Source: Haloechinothrix aidingensis
GTDB lineage: Bacteria; Actinomycetota; Actinomycetes; Mycobacteriales; Pseudonocardiaceae
DNA length: 64,000 bases
Assembly: GCF_013450155.1 (NCBI RefSeq)
Contig: NZ_JACCKD010000003.1
Coordinates: 1 to 64,000 of the forward strand
Direction of reading: 5' to 3'
The notes under the pieces are model-generated. The model ran no database searches and was not told where the DNA came from. It saw nothing but the letters and a program-made list of their open reading frames with translations. Numbering within the stretch: the first letter of the stretch is position 1; each line of letters starts with the position of its first letter. Positions 54,121 to 63,203 of this stretch are shown here, in pieces. Made by a program: the position numbers and the translations under genes.

Positions 54121-55798
54121 CCGTGGCGGCCTCAGCGACCGCGTCCAGCCACCGGTACCACGGCCCCGCTGCCCATGCGGGCTCGGCCCATCCCTGGCTG
54201 GAACGGACGAGCCGCACCTCCGGGCGGGTCAACCAGCGCAGCAGTACGCGCACCTCCTCGGGTGGGGCGCCGCGCAGCGGGCCGGACGCGGGGATCACCG
54301 TCTCGGCGGCCGCGAGTAGCTGCTCGACCACCGGCATCGGGGCGACTCCCCGGCGTGCCGTGCCCGCAGCGGCCAGCCGCCCGTGACGCACGACGGCGAT
54401 CTCCCACCCTCCTGATCCGTCGGGCGCCGCAGCGACCAGCTCGGCGATCGAGGCCAGCGAGGCCATGCGGTGCGCGGTACCCACGGAACGGACGACGGCC
54501 GCGAGGTCGTCCCTGCGTTGTGCGGCGAGCTCGAAGTGCTCCGCGCGGGCAAGGGCGTCGATCTCCGCCTCTGCGGCGCGTAGCGGCTCGGCGCCGTGCC
54601 CGGCCACCAGGCCGGTGACCGAGCGCGCGGCCGGTGCGTAGTCGGACACGCTCTGCTTGCCCGCGCACGGTGCGCCACAGCGCCCGAGGTCGAACTGCGC
54701 GCAGGGACTGCCCTGCGGGGAGCGGGCGGGGATGCGTTGCGTGCAGGACCGCAGGCCGGTGGCCGCGGTCAACGTCTCCGCCACGCGCTGGGCCGCGGCA
54801 CGCGACCGGAACGGCCCCAGTGCCCCCTCCCGTTCGGTGCGCACGACCGACAGGCGCGGGAAGGGCTCCTCGGTCAACGCCAGCCACCACTGGCCCCGCG
54901 CGTTCTTGGCGCGGCGGTTGTACGACGGGCGGTGCGCCGAGAGCAGGCGTAGCTCGCGGACACCGGCTTCCAGCGCGTGCGCGCATTCCACGTAGTCCAC
55001 GCGTTCGGCCAGCGCGACCATCTCGCGCATCTTCCCGCGCCCCTCGGATCCGGTGAAGTACTGCCGGACCCGGCGGCGCAGGTTGCTCGCGGTACCCACG
55101 TACAGGACCTCGTCCCGGGGACCTCGGAACAGGTAGACGCCGGGACGCTCCGGGAGGTGGGCGGCCATCCCGCGCTTGCGACGTTGCTCGGTGGTGACGT
55201 TCGGGAGGAAGCCGAGTAGCTCTTCGAGGGACTGCACACCGAGCGGACCGACTCGCTCCAGCAGGCCGTGCAGCACGCCGACGGTGGCGCGCGCGTCGTC
55301 GAGGGCGCGGTGCGCGGGGACGTCCGTGCCGAACAGCGCGGCAAGCGCGGAGAGCTTGCAGCTCGGCGCGTCGACCCGGGAGAGCACCCGCCGCGCGAGC
55401 CGTAGGGTGCACACCACCGGTGGGCGCGGCCACGGGTAGCCGTGCTCGGCGGCGGCCGTGCGGAGGAACCCCGTGTCGAACTGCGCGTTGTGCGCGACGA
55501 GAACCGCGTCCGTCGCGAACTCGAGAAACGCGGGCAGCACCGTGTCGATCGTGGGCGCGTCAGCGACCATGGCCTCGGTGATACCGGTGAGCGAGACGAT
55601 CTGCGGGGGGATCGCGCGGCCGGGGTCGACCAGCGTGCCGAACTCGCCGAGGACCTCACCGCCGCGCACCTTGACCGCACCGATCTCGGTGATGCCGTCC
55701 TGACCGGCACGGCCGCCTGTGGTCTCCAGATCGACGACGACGAACGTGGTGTCGCGTAGCGGTGTCCCGAGCTCGTCGAAGGTCAGCTGCGCGGCCAT
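54107..55798 (-). CDS. DEDDh 3'-5' exonuclease fused to a GIY-YIG nuclease domain
   Basis: 563 residues, ATG start. The N-terminal ~200 residues are a DnaQ-like exonuclease (VVVDLETTGG, LVAHNAQFDTGFL, HRALDDARATVGVL: Exo I, II and III). Residues ~225-310 are a UvrC/Cho-like GIY-YIG domain (GVYLFRGPRDEVLYVGTASNLRRRVRQYF). The rest resembles the UvrC middle region with Cys-rich CAQFDLGRCGAPCAGK. It corresponds to Rv2191. A role in DNA repair or proofreading is inferred from the family. The 3' end of the gene lies in the hairpin shared with qcrB. Confidence 0.93.
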   Translation of the reverse strand: MAAQLTFDELGTPLRDTTFVVVDLETTGGRAGQDGITEIGAVKVRGGEVLGEFGTLVDPGRAIPPQIVSLTGITEAMVADAPTIDTVLPAFLEFATDAVLVAHNAQFDTGFLRTAAAEHGYPWPRPPVVCTLRLARRVLSRVDAPSCKLSALAALFGTDVPAHRALDDARATVGVLHGLLERVGPLGVQSLEELLGFLPNVTTEQRRKRGMAAHLPERPGVYLFRGPRDEVLYVGTASNLRRRVRQYFTGSEGRGKMREMVALAERVDYVECAHALEAGVRELRLLSAHRPSYNRRAKNARGQWWLALTEEPFPRLSVVRTEREGALGPFRSRAAAQRVAETLTAATGLRSCTQRIPARSPQGSPCAQFDLGRCGAPCAGKQSVSDYAPAARSVTGLVAGHGAEPLRAAEAEIDALARAEHFELAAQRRDDLAAVVRSVGTAHRMASLASIAELVAAAPDGSGGWEIAVVRHGRLAAAGTARRGVAPMPVVEQLLAAAETVIPASGPLRGAPPEEVRVLLRWLTRPEVRLVRSSQGWAEPAWAAGPWYRWLDAVAEAATAERG

Positions 55799-56148
55799 GG
55801 GGGCACGATAAGCCACTCGGCCGACATCGCGGCCCCGGCACGGCGCGGGGTGAGACCGATACCGCGACCGACGAGTACCACGTGACCCGTAACGGTTGCG
55901 GCTCCGTTGGCGTTTCAGTGGGTAGATCACCGTACTCGGGTGGGAACCGTCACGTAAGCTGAGTTCGGTAGTTAATACCGTTAGACGGCTCGGGAGAGTT
56001 CGGTGGCTAGCTACCGTTGGACGACTCAGGCGAGTTCGGTGGCCGGCACGGCTGGACGACTGGCGTGGGTGCGTCGGTGGAGGCTGGTAAGCAACTCGCG
56101 CACGGCGAGACGGGCGGCGGGCACGCCGGTGAGCACGGGGAGGTATGC
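55799..56148. other. Intergenic region with tandem repeats upstream of the NlpC/P60-VanY gene
   Basis: 350 bp containing no gene. The right half carries a tandem array (see next entry). The left half serves the divergent nuclease promoter and shows nothing distinctive. Confidence 0.5.
55961..56066 (+). repeat. Three tandem ~35-nt units with near-palindromic centres
   Basis: Units start at 55961, 55996 and 56032, each with GAGTTCGGT, and share GACG(G/A)CT near the end. Each contains a palindromic core: CGGTA-N5-TACCG in unit 1; CGGTGGCTAGCTACCG (one mismatched pair) in unit 2; GTGGCCGGCAC in unit 3. Unit 3 is the most diverged. The 35-36-bp period places the cores about 3.3 helical turns apart, 83 bp before the start codon. 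It may be a regulator-binding array. Confidence 0.7.
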
Positions 56149-57945
56149 ATGCGGGCTTCCGCATCGTTGCTGGCGGCCCTCGCGTTGGCTGTCGGGCTGG
56201 TGGTCGTCCCGTTCGCCTCGGCCGATGAACACTCCCCGGGTGACCCCGGCGATACGCCGGTCGAAGCGGGTGTGGCGCCGGATGCCGGGGTGCCTGACTC
56301 CCGCCCTGGGGAGGCCTTCGCCGATCCGAAGATCGCCGAGTTGCAGGAGTCGGCTACCGACGTTCAGGAGGAGCTCGACGAGCTGACCAGCCGTATCGCC
56401 GATGCGCAACGTGCGCTCGACGAGGCGACGGCGCAGCGCGAGGAGGCCGCGAGCGAGCGCGAGGAGGCCGAGGAGGCGCTGCGGGAGAAGCAGGACGAGG
56501 TCGACGACTTCTCCAGGGCGATGTACACCGGTATGGGGCGGCCGGATGACATGCGGATGCTGCTGACCGCGCAGAGCACCGAGGATGTCCTCGCCGGTTC
56601 CTCGATGATCCGGATGCTGCGTTCCGAGCAGGATAAGCGGCTGTTCGACGCGCTCGACCGGCATCGTGCCGCCGTCGACGCCGAGCGGGAGGCGAAGGCC
56701 GCGCAAGAGGCTGCCGAGGAGCGTGCCGAGGAGCTGGAACGCCGCAGCAATGACGCGTCGAACCGCGCAGACGCGATCTCGTCCGAGCTCCGCGGGCCGA
56801 TCGGGGAGGCCAACGAGGCGGTGGTTGCCCAGCAACGAGCACAGGAGAAGCGCAACGCGAAGACCGCGGCGAACTGGGAGTCCTACGTCGACCGGCTCGA
56901 CGAGGCGGGCATCGACCCGCCGAGCGCGGCGGCGTTGCGCGACCCGGACTCGTTGCCGTCCGGGCTGCGTACGGTGGAGGGCACCGACGGTACCCCGCAG
57001 GCGGGCGTGGCCCAGACCAGTGTGGACGGCGAACGCCTGCTCGTCCTACCCGAGGAGACGGTCGAGGCGGTCAGCAGTGCCGTGGACGCGCTGGGCAAGC
57101 CGTACGTGCCGCGGGACGAGGGCGAGGGGCCGGTCGCGTACTCCTGTGACGGGCTGGTCCGCGCGGCATTCGGCGCGGGTGGTCTCGAGCTGCCCGAGCG
57201 CGCCCCTGAGCAGCTCGCGCGGGGCGTGCGGGTGCCACATGCGGATGCGCAACCCGGCGACCTGGTGTTCATCGGGCCGGAGAAGTACGGCGTGCAGCAT
57301 GTCGGTGTCGTGCTCGACGACCGCACCATGCTGGCAGCCGACGGCAGGATCGCGAGCGTAGCTGTGACCGATCTCCCCGCGAGCGATTCGGCGCTGGCGG
57401 TGGTACGGCCCGCGCTCGGCAGGCGCGACGAGGCGCGTGATGTGCCGCGGCGCGATGACGGGGAGTTGACGTGGCGCTGCGGCGGCGTCGAGCTGCCGAT
57501 GACGACCGGTGGTGACACCGAGCACGACGGGGCGGGTGCCTGGGGTGGCTACCCCAACGGCATGATCCCGTCCTCTGCGCTGTGCGCTATCGGGGTATCC
57601 AGCCACACGTTGCGTTGTGACGCCGCACAGGCCTTCGTGGCGATGTCTCGCGCCTACGCCGGCGAGTTCGGCGAGGGGTTGTGCGTGACCGACTCGTACC
57701 GCACCTTCGATGCCCAGGTGGACCTGTACCACCGTAAGCCTGCGCTGGCCGCGGTTCCCGGCACGAGCAACCACGGTTGGGGACTCGCGCTGGATATGTG
57801 CGGCGGGGTGCAGTCGTTCGGTACCGCCCAGTTCCGGTGGATGGCCGAGAACGCGCCGGAGTTCGGGTGGATACACCCGAACTGGGCGCGGCAGGGCGGT
57901 GGCCGCGAAGAGCCGTGGCACTGGGAGTACGTGGGGCGCGGGTAG
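56149..57945 (+). CDS. Exported NlpC/P60 - VanY-type carboxypeptidase fusion with coiled coil
   Basis: 598 residues, ATG with GGGAGG upstream. A signal peptide (1-25, cleavage after ASA) is followed by a Glu/Arg/Ala-rich coiled coil (about 62-250). Residues ~300-420 form an NlpC/P60 domain with Cys333 (YSCDGLVRAAF; the usual DCSG has D and S exchanged) and His384. Residues ~470-598 are a VanY/D,D-carboxypeptidase-like domain with SYRTF, His542 (SNHGWGLALDM, Asp549) and His591 (PWHWEY). It should cleave peptidoglycan stems at two positions. M. tuberculosis Rv2190c at this locus has only NlpC/P60. A ~35-nt tandem array precedes it. Confidence 0.9.
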   Translation: MRASASLLAALALAVGLVVVPFASADEHSPGDPGDTPVEAGVAPDAGVPDSRPGEAFADPKIAELQESATDVQEELDELTSRIADAQRALDEATAQREEAASEREEAEEALREKQDEVDDFSRAMYTGMGRPDDMRMLLTAQSTEDVLAGSSMIRMLRSEQDKRLFDALDRHRAAVDAEREAKAAQEAAEERAEELERRSNDASNRADAISSELRGPIGEANEAVVAQQRAQEKRNAKTAANWESYVDRLDEAGIDPPSAAALRDPDSLPSGLRTVEGTDGTPQAGVAQTSVDGERLLVLPEETVEAVSSAVDALGKPYVPRDEGEGPVAYSCDGLVRAAFGAGGLELPERAPEQLARGVRVPHADAQPGDLVFIGPEKYGVQHVGVVLDDRTMLAADGRIASVAVTDLPASDSALAVVRPALGRRDEARDVPRRDDGELTWRCGGVELPMTTGGDTEHDGAGAWGGYPNGMIPSSALCAIGVSSHTLRCDAAQAFVAMSRAYAGEFGEGLCVTDSYRTFDAQVDLYHRKPALAAVPGTSNHGWGLALDMCGGVQSFGTAQFRWMAENAPEFGWIHPNWARQGGGREEPWHWEYVGRG

Positions 57946-58554
57946 GCGGTGGCGCGCGGCCCCGTGTACCTGCTCGCACGGTGCGTGCGGACCCGCACGG
58001 CGGCCGTGCGGCAGAGGGGATCGACGGGCGTGCCGTGGTCGGTTCCGGTCCGTATGCCGGTTGTCACATGGGGTGACGATCCGTAGTCGCGTGCGATGAA
58101 CGGTTGATCCGTTCGGTGAGCGGTGGCGTATCGCGTCATCCTTAGGTGTTGCGGTAATCACAACCTGCGATGAGCTGCTGCTCTGATGGTGTCTCGCAGA
58201 TCGGGCTGCGCTGAATGGCCGAGTCGGGCTGGACGTGGCGTGTGTGGTTTCGTAACCTAGCCGAGACCTCACGGAAGGCAGTCGCCATACGACAGGAGGC
58301 GGCGCTGTGGGGTTGTCGCTGAGGCAGCTGGTCGGGGAGCTGTTTCCGGGGCTGCCGCGAGGCTGCTGGAACACCCGCAGTCTGCAGGTTCAGACACCGA
58401 CTGGCATACGTGTTGCCGACCGTGTCGCGGTACGACGCGCCGTGCGGTGACGATGCGGTACCTCCGCATCGCGCGCGGTGCGAGGAGAGGGCCCCCGACC
58501 TCTCCGCTGTCCAGCCCCGGACAGGCGACCGAAGGCAAAGGAGATGTGCGCGGC
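57946..58554. other. 609-bp gap between the two wall-hydrolase genes
   Basis: No supportable gene. A search by eye for the c-di-AMP (ydaO) riboswitch, which often precedes actinobacterial wall hydrolases, found no matching GGGGTGAAT or CAGCTAACCTCG elements. TAATCA (58155-58160) is a possible -10 box without a -35. The length implies a long leader or more than one regulatory site. Confidence 0.4.
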
Positions 58555-59598
58555 GTGAAGTCGCAACATGTGAAGCGAGTGGTGTCCGGCGCGATCGCCG
58601 CTACAGCAGTCATCGCTGTGTTCGGAGTCCACGCGCCCGCCGCCGCAGACCCCGACCCACTTCCCCCGAACGCCTCGGAGGAGCTCCGGGAGTACCGCGA
58701 GCTCGTCGCCGAGGCCGAGAAGCTCAACGAGGAGCATCTCCAGGCGCAGGACGAGCTGGCCAAGGCCGAAAGCGAGTTGGAGCAGGCCGAGGCCGACCTC
58801 GCCGAGGCCGAGGACGCCAAGCAGGCGGCGCTCGCCGAGCAGCGTGAGCACCGGAAGATCGTCGACAAGTTCGCCAGCGCCTCCTACACCGGTGGTGCCG
58901 AGCTCTCCCAGATGTCGGCGCTGCTGACGGGTAACTCCACGCGCGACTACCTCGACCGGTCGGCTGCGCTCGACGTGCTCGCCGCCGACCAGAACAAGGC
59001 GGTGGAGAAACTCTCGGCTGCGGTCGAGGAGGCCAGCGAGGCCCAGCGTGACGCCGACGACGCCAAGACGCGGGCCGAACAGGCACAGGAGGCGGCGCAG
59101 CAGCTCGTCACGGACATCGAGGCCCGCCAGAAGGCGCTCGAGGAGAAGATCGCGAGCGTCGAGGAGGCAGCGGGCCTGCTGTCCGATGCCGACCAGGACA
59201 TGCATACCTCCGACGCCGCCGACGCACCGTCGGAGATCGTCGCGCCGGGCCCGGCGGCGCAACAGGCCGTGGACGCGGCCATGTCCAAGCGTGGCAGCCC
59301 GTACGAATGGGGTGCGCAGGGCCCGGACACCTTCGACTGTTCCGGCCTGACCTCCTGGGCCTACAACCAGGCAGGCGTGAGCATCCCGCGTTCCAGCCGA
59401 TCGCAGTCCCAGCACGGCCAGCCGATCCCGCGGGACCAGCTGGAGCCGGGTGATCTGGTGTTCTTCTACAACCCGGTCTCGCACGTGGGCATCTACATCG
59501 GCGACGGCAAGATGGTGCACGCTCCGCAGGAGGGCGACGTCGTCAAGGTGCAGAAGATGATGGAGGACGACTTCAGCGGTGCCCGCCGCGTCGCGTAA
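58555..59598 (+). CDS. Secreted NlpC/P60 peptidoglycan endopeptidase (RipA-like)
   Basis: 347 residues from GTG 58555, with AAAGGAG 11 nt upstream; GTG 58546 is closer but too near. A signal peptide (cleavage near Ala31) and a long Ala/Glu/Lys coiled coil (about 42-210) precede the NlpC/P60 domain. The domain is catalytically complete: Cys262 (FDCSGLTSWAY), His310 (SHVGIYIGDGKM) and His322. It cuts between D-Glu and mDAP in cell separation (family knowledge). Together with the preceding gene it forms a pair of coiled-coil hydrolases, and the coiled coil probably autoinhibits or mediates regulation. Confidence 0.93.
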   Translation: MKSQHVKRVVSGAIAATAVIAVFGVHAPAAADPDPLPPNASEELREYRELVAEAEKLNEEHLQAQDELAKAESELEQAEADLAEAEDAKQAALAEQREHRKIVDKFASASYTGGAELSQMSALLTGNSTRDYLDRSAALDVLAADQNKAVEKLSAAVEEASEAQRDADDAKTRAEQAQEAAQQLVTDIEARQKALEEKIASVEEAAGLLSDADQDMHTSDAADAPSEIVAPGPAAQQAVDAAMSKRGSPYEWGAQGPDTFDCSGLTSWAYNQAGVSIPRSSRSQSQHGQPIPRDQLEPGDLVFFYNPVSHVGIYIGDGKMVHAPQEGDVVKVQKMMEDDFSGARRVA

Positions 59599-59606
59599 CG
59601 ATCGGG

Positions 59607-59671
59607 TGGGGCGAGCCGAAGGACTCCTCCGGTACATATGTGGTACCCGAGGACCCCTTCGGCTCGCCCCA
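59607..59671 (+). terminator. Very long hairpin after the RipA-like gene
   Basis: A 23-bp stem with two mismatches (59607-59629 with 59649-59671), topped by an inner GGTAC/GTACC pair. It begins 9 nt after the stop and precedes the pimB promoter. Confidence 0.75.
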
Positions 59672-59707
59672 CACCCGCATGACGCGACGCGCGCTGGCGT
59701 GTCACGG

Positions 59708-59713
59708 TAGCCT
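59708..59713 (+). promoter_or_regulatory. Candidate -10 box for leaderless pimB transcript
   Basis: TAGCCT ends 6 nt before the GTG at 59720, with the preceding hairpin isolating it from upstream transcription. Confidence 0.5.
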
Positions 59714-59719
59714 CGGCGC

Positions 59720-60889
59720 GTGCGCCCAACCCTGCTTGTCACCAACGACTTCCCGCCGCGTCCCGGTGGGATACAGGCCTACCTGCACAGCCTGGCCGGT
59801 CACCTGCCAGCCGAGAGCCTGATGGTGTACGCGCCGTCGTGGGACGGTCCGGATGCGCGGCGGACCGGCTCGCACAGCGCGTTCGACGCGCGGCAGCCCT
59901 TCGAGGTGGTCCGGCACCCGGGGACGCTGATGCTGCCAACGGCCGACGTCCGGCGCAGGGCGGCCGAGCTGGTACGCGCGCACGGGGCCGAGACGGTGTG
60001 GTTCGGTGCGGCCGCCCCACTGGCCCTGCTGGCACCCGCGATGCGGCGCGCAGGCGCCGGACGGGTCGTTGCCAGTACGCACGGTCACGAGGTGGGCTGG
60101 TCGATGATGCCGGCCGCGAGGTCGGCGCTGCGACGGATCGGCGATACGACCGACGTCGTCACCTATGTCAGCGCGTACACCCGGCGGCGGGTCGCGAGCG
60201 CGTTCGGACCGCTCGCCGGGCTCGAGCATCTCCCGTCGGGTGTGGACACCGAACGGTTCCGGCCGGACCCCGCGGCCCGCGAGGTCGTTCGCAGGCGGCA
60301 CGGCCTCGATGACCGGCCGACGGTGCTCTGCGTGTCCCGGCTGGTCCCGCGCAAGGGCCAGGACATGCTGGTGCGCGTGCTGCCGGAACTGCGCAAGCGC
60401 GTGCCGGGCGCGGCTCTGCTTCTGGTCGGGGACGGTCGCTACCGCGACCGCATCCGAGCGCTCGCCGAGCAGCTCGGGGTCGCCGAGCACGTGGTGCTGG
60501 CAGGCGGCGTGTCGTGGGGCGAGCTACCGGCGTACTACGCGGCGGGTGACGTCTTCGCGATGCCCGCCCGTACGCGCGCGGGCGGGCTCGATGTGGAGGG
60601 CCTCGGGATCGTCTATCTGGAGGCCTCGGCGAGCGGCCTTCCTGTGGTAGCCGGCCGTTCCGGGGGTGCGCCGGAGACCGTGCAGGACGAGGTGACCGGG
60701 CACGTCGTGGCGGGGGGCGACAGGCACCAGCTTGTCGACACGCTGGCGAGCGTGCTCGGCGACCCGTTGCGGGCCAGGACGATGGGCCGGACGGGCAGGC
60801 AGTGGGTGCACCAGCACTGGCGGTGGGACCGGATCGCGGGCAGGCTGTCCGAGCTGCTCGGCCAGGCTCCGGCTGGACAGCGGAGCTGA
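59720..60889 (+). CDS. pimB: GT4 mannosyltransferase of phosphatidylinositol mannoside synthesis (PimB')
   Basis: 389 residues, GTG start. A GT-B fold enzyme. The N-terminal motif is TNDFPPRPGGIQAYLHSLA, the His-bearing STHGHEVGWSMMP is characteristic, and the C-terminal GDP-Man site has VSRLVPRKGQDML and PARTRAGGLDVEGLGIVYLEASASGLPVVAG. This pattern fits PimB' (Rv2188c), which adds the second mannose to PIM1 using GDP-mannose at the inner membrane face. Gene order next to the NlpC/P60 gene supports it. Other GT4 mannosyltransferases cannot be fully excluded. Confidence 0.9.
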   Translation: MRPTLLVTNDFPPRPGGIQAYLHSLAGHLPAESLMVYAPSWDGPDARRTGSHSAFDARQPFEVVRHPGTLMLPTADVRRRAAELVRAHGAETVWFGAAAPLALLAPAMRRAGAGRVVASTHGHEVGWSMMPAARSALRRIGDTTDVVTYVSAYTRRRVASAFGPLAGLEHLPSGVDTERFRPDPAAREVVRRRHGLDDRPTVLCVSRLVPRKGQDMLVRVLPELRKRVPGAALLLVGDGRYRDRIRALAEQLGVAEHVVLAGGVSWGELPAYYAAGDVFAMPARTRAGGLDVEGLGIVYLEASASGLPVVAGRSGGAPETVQDEVTGHVVAGGDRHQLVDTLASVLGDPLRARTMGRTGRQWVHQHWRWDRIAGRLSELLGQAPAGQRS

Positions 60890-60920
60890 CAGCCGGTCGC
60901 CACCCCGGCGAGCGGAGCCG

Positions 60921-61382
60921 TTACCGCGCCCGCCGGTCCTGCGCGGCGCCGCGCGCTCCGCGACCGGCCATGCGTAGCCACACCAGCCCCAGCACGGGCA
61001 GCAGCAGCGGGACGTAGCCGTACCCGCTGCCGAACCCGGACCACACGGTGGCTTCCGGGAACGCCTCAGGTGTCAGCATGCTGATCGTGCCCACCACGAC
61101 AACCCCGAGGAGCTCGACGAGGCAGATGACGGTGGCCAGCACACGGGAGGACTCGCTGCCGCGCGCCAGGGCCACCGTCGCCAGGGCATACATCAGCGCC
61201 GCGAACGCGGACAGCAGGTAGGGCACCGGGGCCTCGTCGAACCGCGTCGCGAGCTGCACGCCCGATCGCGCGGTGGCTGAGAGGGCGAACAGGGCGTAGA
61301 CGGCGATGAGCGCGCGTCCCGGACCGTGGCGCAGCGCTCCGGCCGGTGCACGCGGGCCGGCCCCTCGGGCGCCGTCAGACAC
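60921..61382 (-). CDS. Small membrane protein, four helices, unknown function
   Basis: 153 residues, GTG start overlapping the upstream small membrane gene by 8 bp. Helices lie near 25-45, 55-72, 80-100 and 118-135, flanked by Arg-rich ends (RHGPGR, RMAGRGARGAAQDRRAR). No family recognised. The overlap shows co-translation with the next upstream gene. In both genes the helix-loop pattern resembles small actinobacterial integral membrane proteins of no known role. The pair is convergent with pimB. Confidence 0.75.
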   Translation of the reverse strand: MSDGARGAGPRAPAGALRHGPGRALIAVYALFALSATARSGVQLATRFDEAPVPYLLSAFAALMYALATVALARGSESSRVLATVICLVELLGVVVVGTISMLTPEAFPEATVWSGFGSGYGYVPLLLPVLGLVWLRMAGRGARGAAQDRRAR

Positions 61383-61740
61383 CCTGACCGTCCCAGACCT
61401 GTTGCAGGCGCACGATCATGACCGGGATGGCCAGGCAGCCGACCAGCAGTACCGCGTTGCCCCACCTGCTTCGCTCGGCCAGCGCCCAAGCCGCGGCGAT
61501 CGGCAGGACGAGCAGGATACCGAGCAGGTAACCGACGAACGTCACGCTCGCCACCTCGCGTTCGGCGCCCGCGAGACCGGCGATGCCGAGCACGGCCTGC
61601 GCGAGCAGGCCCACTTCGATCAGTGCCAGCGCGCCGAGCAGTATCCTGTCCGGCCCGCGATCGCGCAGCAGGCCGATCAGCGTCCACCCCGCGGCGATCA
61701 GTGCCGCGAAGACGAGGACGGTGGGTAGGTACTCGGGCAC
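61375..61740 (-). CDS. Small membrane protein, four helices, unknown function
   Basis: 121 residues from GTG 61740, supported by GGAGGGA 7 nt upstream. Four hydrophobic helices span nearly the whole protein (about 5-25, 33-55, 62-85 and 92-110), with only short loops such as RDRGPDR and ERSRWGN. The composition is Leu/Val/Ala-rich. No transport motif seen. It is first in a two-gene operon with the overlapping membrane gene, divergent from bioA by about 120 bp. Confidence 0.75.
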   Translation of the reverse strand: MPEYLPTVLVFAALIAAGWTLIGLLRDRGPDRILLGALALIEVGLLAQAVLGIAGLAGAEREVASVTFVGYLLGILLVLPIAAAWALAERSRWGNAVLLVGCLAIPVMIVRLQQVWDGQGV

Positions 61741-61845
61741 GACGTGATCCCTCCACGCGGCAGTCGCGGGGCCGTTCCTGCTGGTCGCCGGGCACGGCAC
61801 GCGACACGGCGTGCCCGGCGCGCACGCGCCGTTCCCGGCGCCTCA

Positions 61846-61851
61846 TAGGCT
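61846..61851 (+). promoter_or_regulatory. Candidate -10 box for leaderless bioA transcript
   Basis: TAGGCT ends 7 nt before the ATG at 61859. No other start signal (SD) is visible. Confidence 0.45.
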
Positions 61852-61858
61852 ACACACC

Positions 61859-63139
61859 ATGAACAGCGAGACATTGCTTGCGCTGGATGCCCAGCACGTG
61901 TGGCATCCCTACGGCCCGATGCCGGGCACGGTCGACCCGCTGCTCGTGTCCTCGGCCGAGGGAGTGCGCCTCCACCTCGACGACGGGCGCGCGCTCATCG
62001 ACGGCATGTCTTCCTGGTGGGCGGCGATCCACGGTTACCGTCACCCGGTGCTGGACCAGGCGGTGCACGACCAGGTCGGCCGGATGAGCCACGTCATGTT
62101 CGGCGGGCTCACCCACGAACCGGCGATCACGCTGGCCTCGAACCTCGTGGACCTCACGCCGGAGGACCTGCAGCACGTGTTCCTGTGCGACTCCGGATCG
62201 GTGTCGGTGGAGGTCGCGCTCAAGATGTGCCTGCAGTACTGGCGGTCGGTGGGCAAGCCCGGTAAGCAGAAGATGCTGACCTGGCGCAGCGGCTACCACG
62301 GGGACACGTTCCACCCCATGAGCGTGTGCGACCCGGAAGGGGGGATGCACTCGCTGTGGCGCGGGGTGCTGCCCGAGCAGGTCTTCGTGCCCGCACCGCC
62401 TGCCGACTACGAGACCGGCCCGGACGAGTCCTACTCGCGCGTGCTCGCCGAGTCGATCGCCGAGCACGCCGACGAGCTCGCGGCCGTGGTCGTGGAACCG
62501 GTCGTGCAGGGCGCAGGGGGGATGCGCTTCCATCACCCGGAGTACCTGCGCGTCCTGCGGGAGGCCACCCGAGCCAATGACGTCCTGCTGGTCTTCGACG
62601 AGATCGCCACCGGCTTCGGGCGTACCGGCGCGCTGTTCGCCGCCGACCATGCCGGGGTCAGCCCCGACGTGCTGTGCCTGGGTAAGGCGCTCACCGCCGG
62701 GTACCTCACGATGGCCGCGACATTGTGCACCCCGCGGGTCGCCGACGGGATCTCCAGGGGAGAGCTGCCGGTACTCGCGCACGGCCCGACGTTCATGGGC
62801 AACCCGCTGGCCTCGGCCGTGGCGAACGCCTCGATCCAGCTGCTGCACGACATGGACTTCAGCTCCGCCGTCGCGCGGATCGGGGCGGGCCTGCGGTCGG
62901 GACTGTGGCAGGCGGCCGACGTCGCGGGCGTGCGCGACGTGCGCTCGCTCGGCGCGATCGGCGTGATCGAGCTGGACAGGCCGGTGGACATGGCCGTAGC
63001 CACCCGGGTCGCCACCGAGCGGGGCGTGTGGCTACGCCCGTTCCGGAACATGGTGTACGCGATGCCGCCGTACATCACCACCGACGCCGACATCGCCGCG
63101 ATCACCGACGCCATGGTGGCCGTCGCGCGCGAGGCGTGA
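61859..63139 (+). CDS. bioA: Adenosylmethionine-8-amino-7-oxononanoate aminotransferase
   Basis: 426 residues, ATG start; leaderless transcription is likely. It converts KAPA to DAPA for biotin synthesis with SAM as amino donor. Landmarks are HVWHPYGPM, Trp53-Trp54 ([10 protein letters not shown]), the phosphate-binding loop [13 protein letters not shown] (111-123), Tyr146 in SGYHGDTFH, Asp247 ([12 protein letters not shown]) and the PLP Lys276 ([13 protein letters not shown]). bioD follows 78 bp downstream, same strand. bioF and bioB are not in the window, though the usual actinobacterial order is bioA-bioF-bioD. Confidence 0.96.
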   Translation: MNSETLLALDAQHVWHPYGPMPGTVDPLLVSSAEGVRLHLDDGRALIDGMSSWWAAIHGYRHPVLDQAVHDQVGRMSHVMFGGLTHEPAITLASNLVDLTPEDLQHVFLCDSGSVSVEVALKMCLQYWRSVGKPGKQKMLTWRSGYHGDTFHPMSVCDPEGGMHSLWRGVLPEQVFVPAPPADYETGPDESYSRVLAESIAEHADELAAVVVEPVVQGAGGMRFHHPEYLRVLREATRANDVLLVFDEIATGFGRTGALFAADHAGVSPDVLCLGKALTAGYLTMAATLCTPRVADGISRGELPVLAHGPTFMGNPLASAVANASIQLLHDMDFSSAVARIGAGLRSGLWQAADVAGVRDVRSLGAIGVIELDRPVDMAVATRVATERGVWLRPFRNMVYAMPPYITTDADIAAITDAMVAVAREA

Positions 63140-63203
63140 CCGGGCGCGCGGCGACAAGCCGGGCCGAGCGACGCCTCGTGATCGGCGTCGAGTTGCGAGG
63201 CAC

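Noticed and set aside
57946-58554. ydaO (c-di-AMP) riboswitch before the wall hydrolase
   Set aside because: The conserved GGGGTGAAT and CAGCTAACCTCG-type segments are not present.
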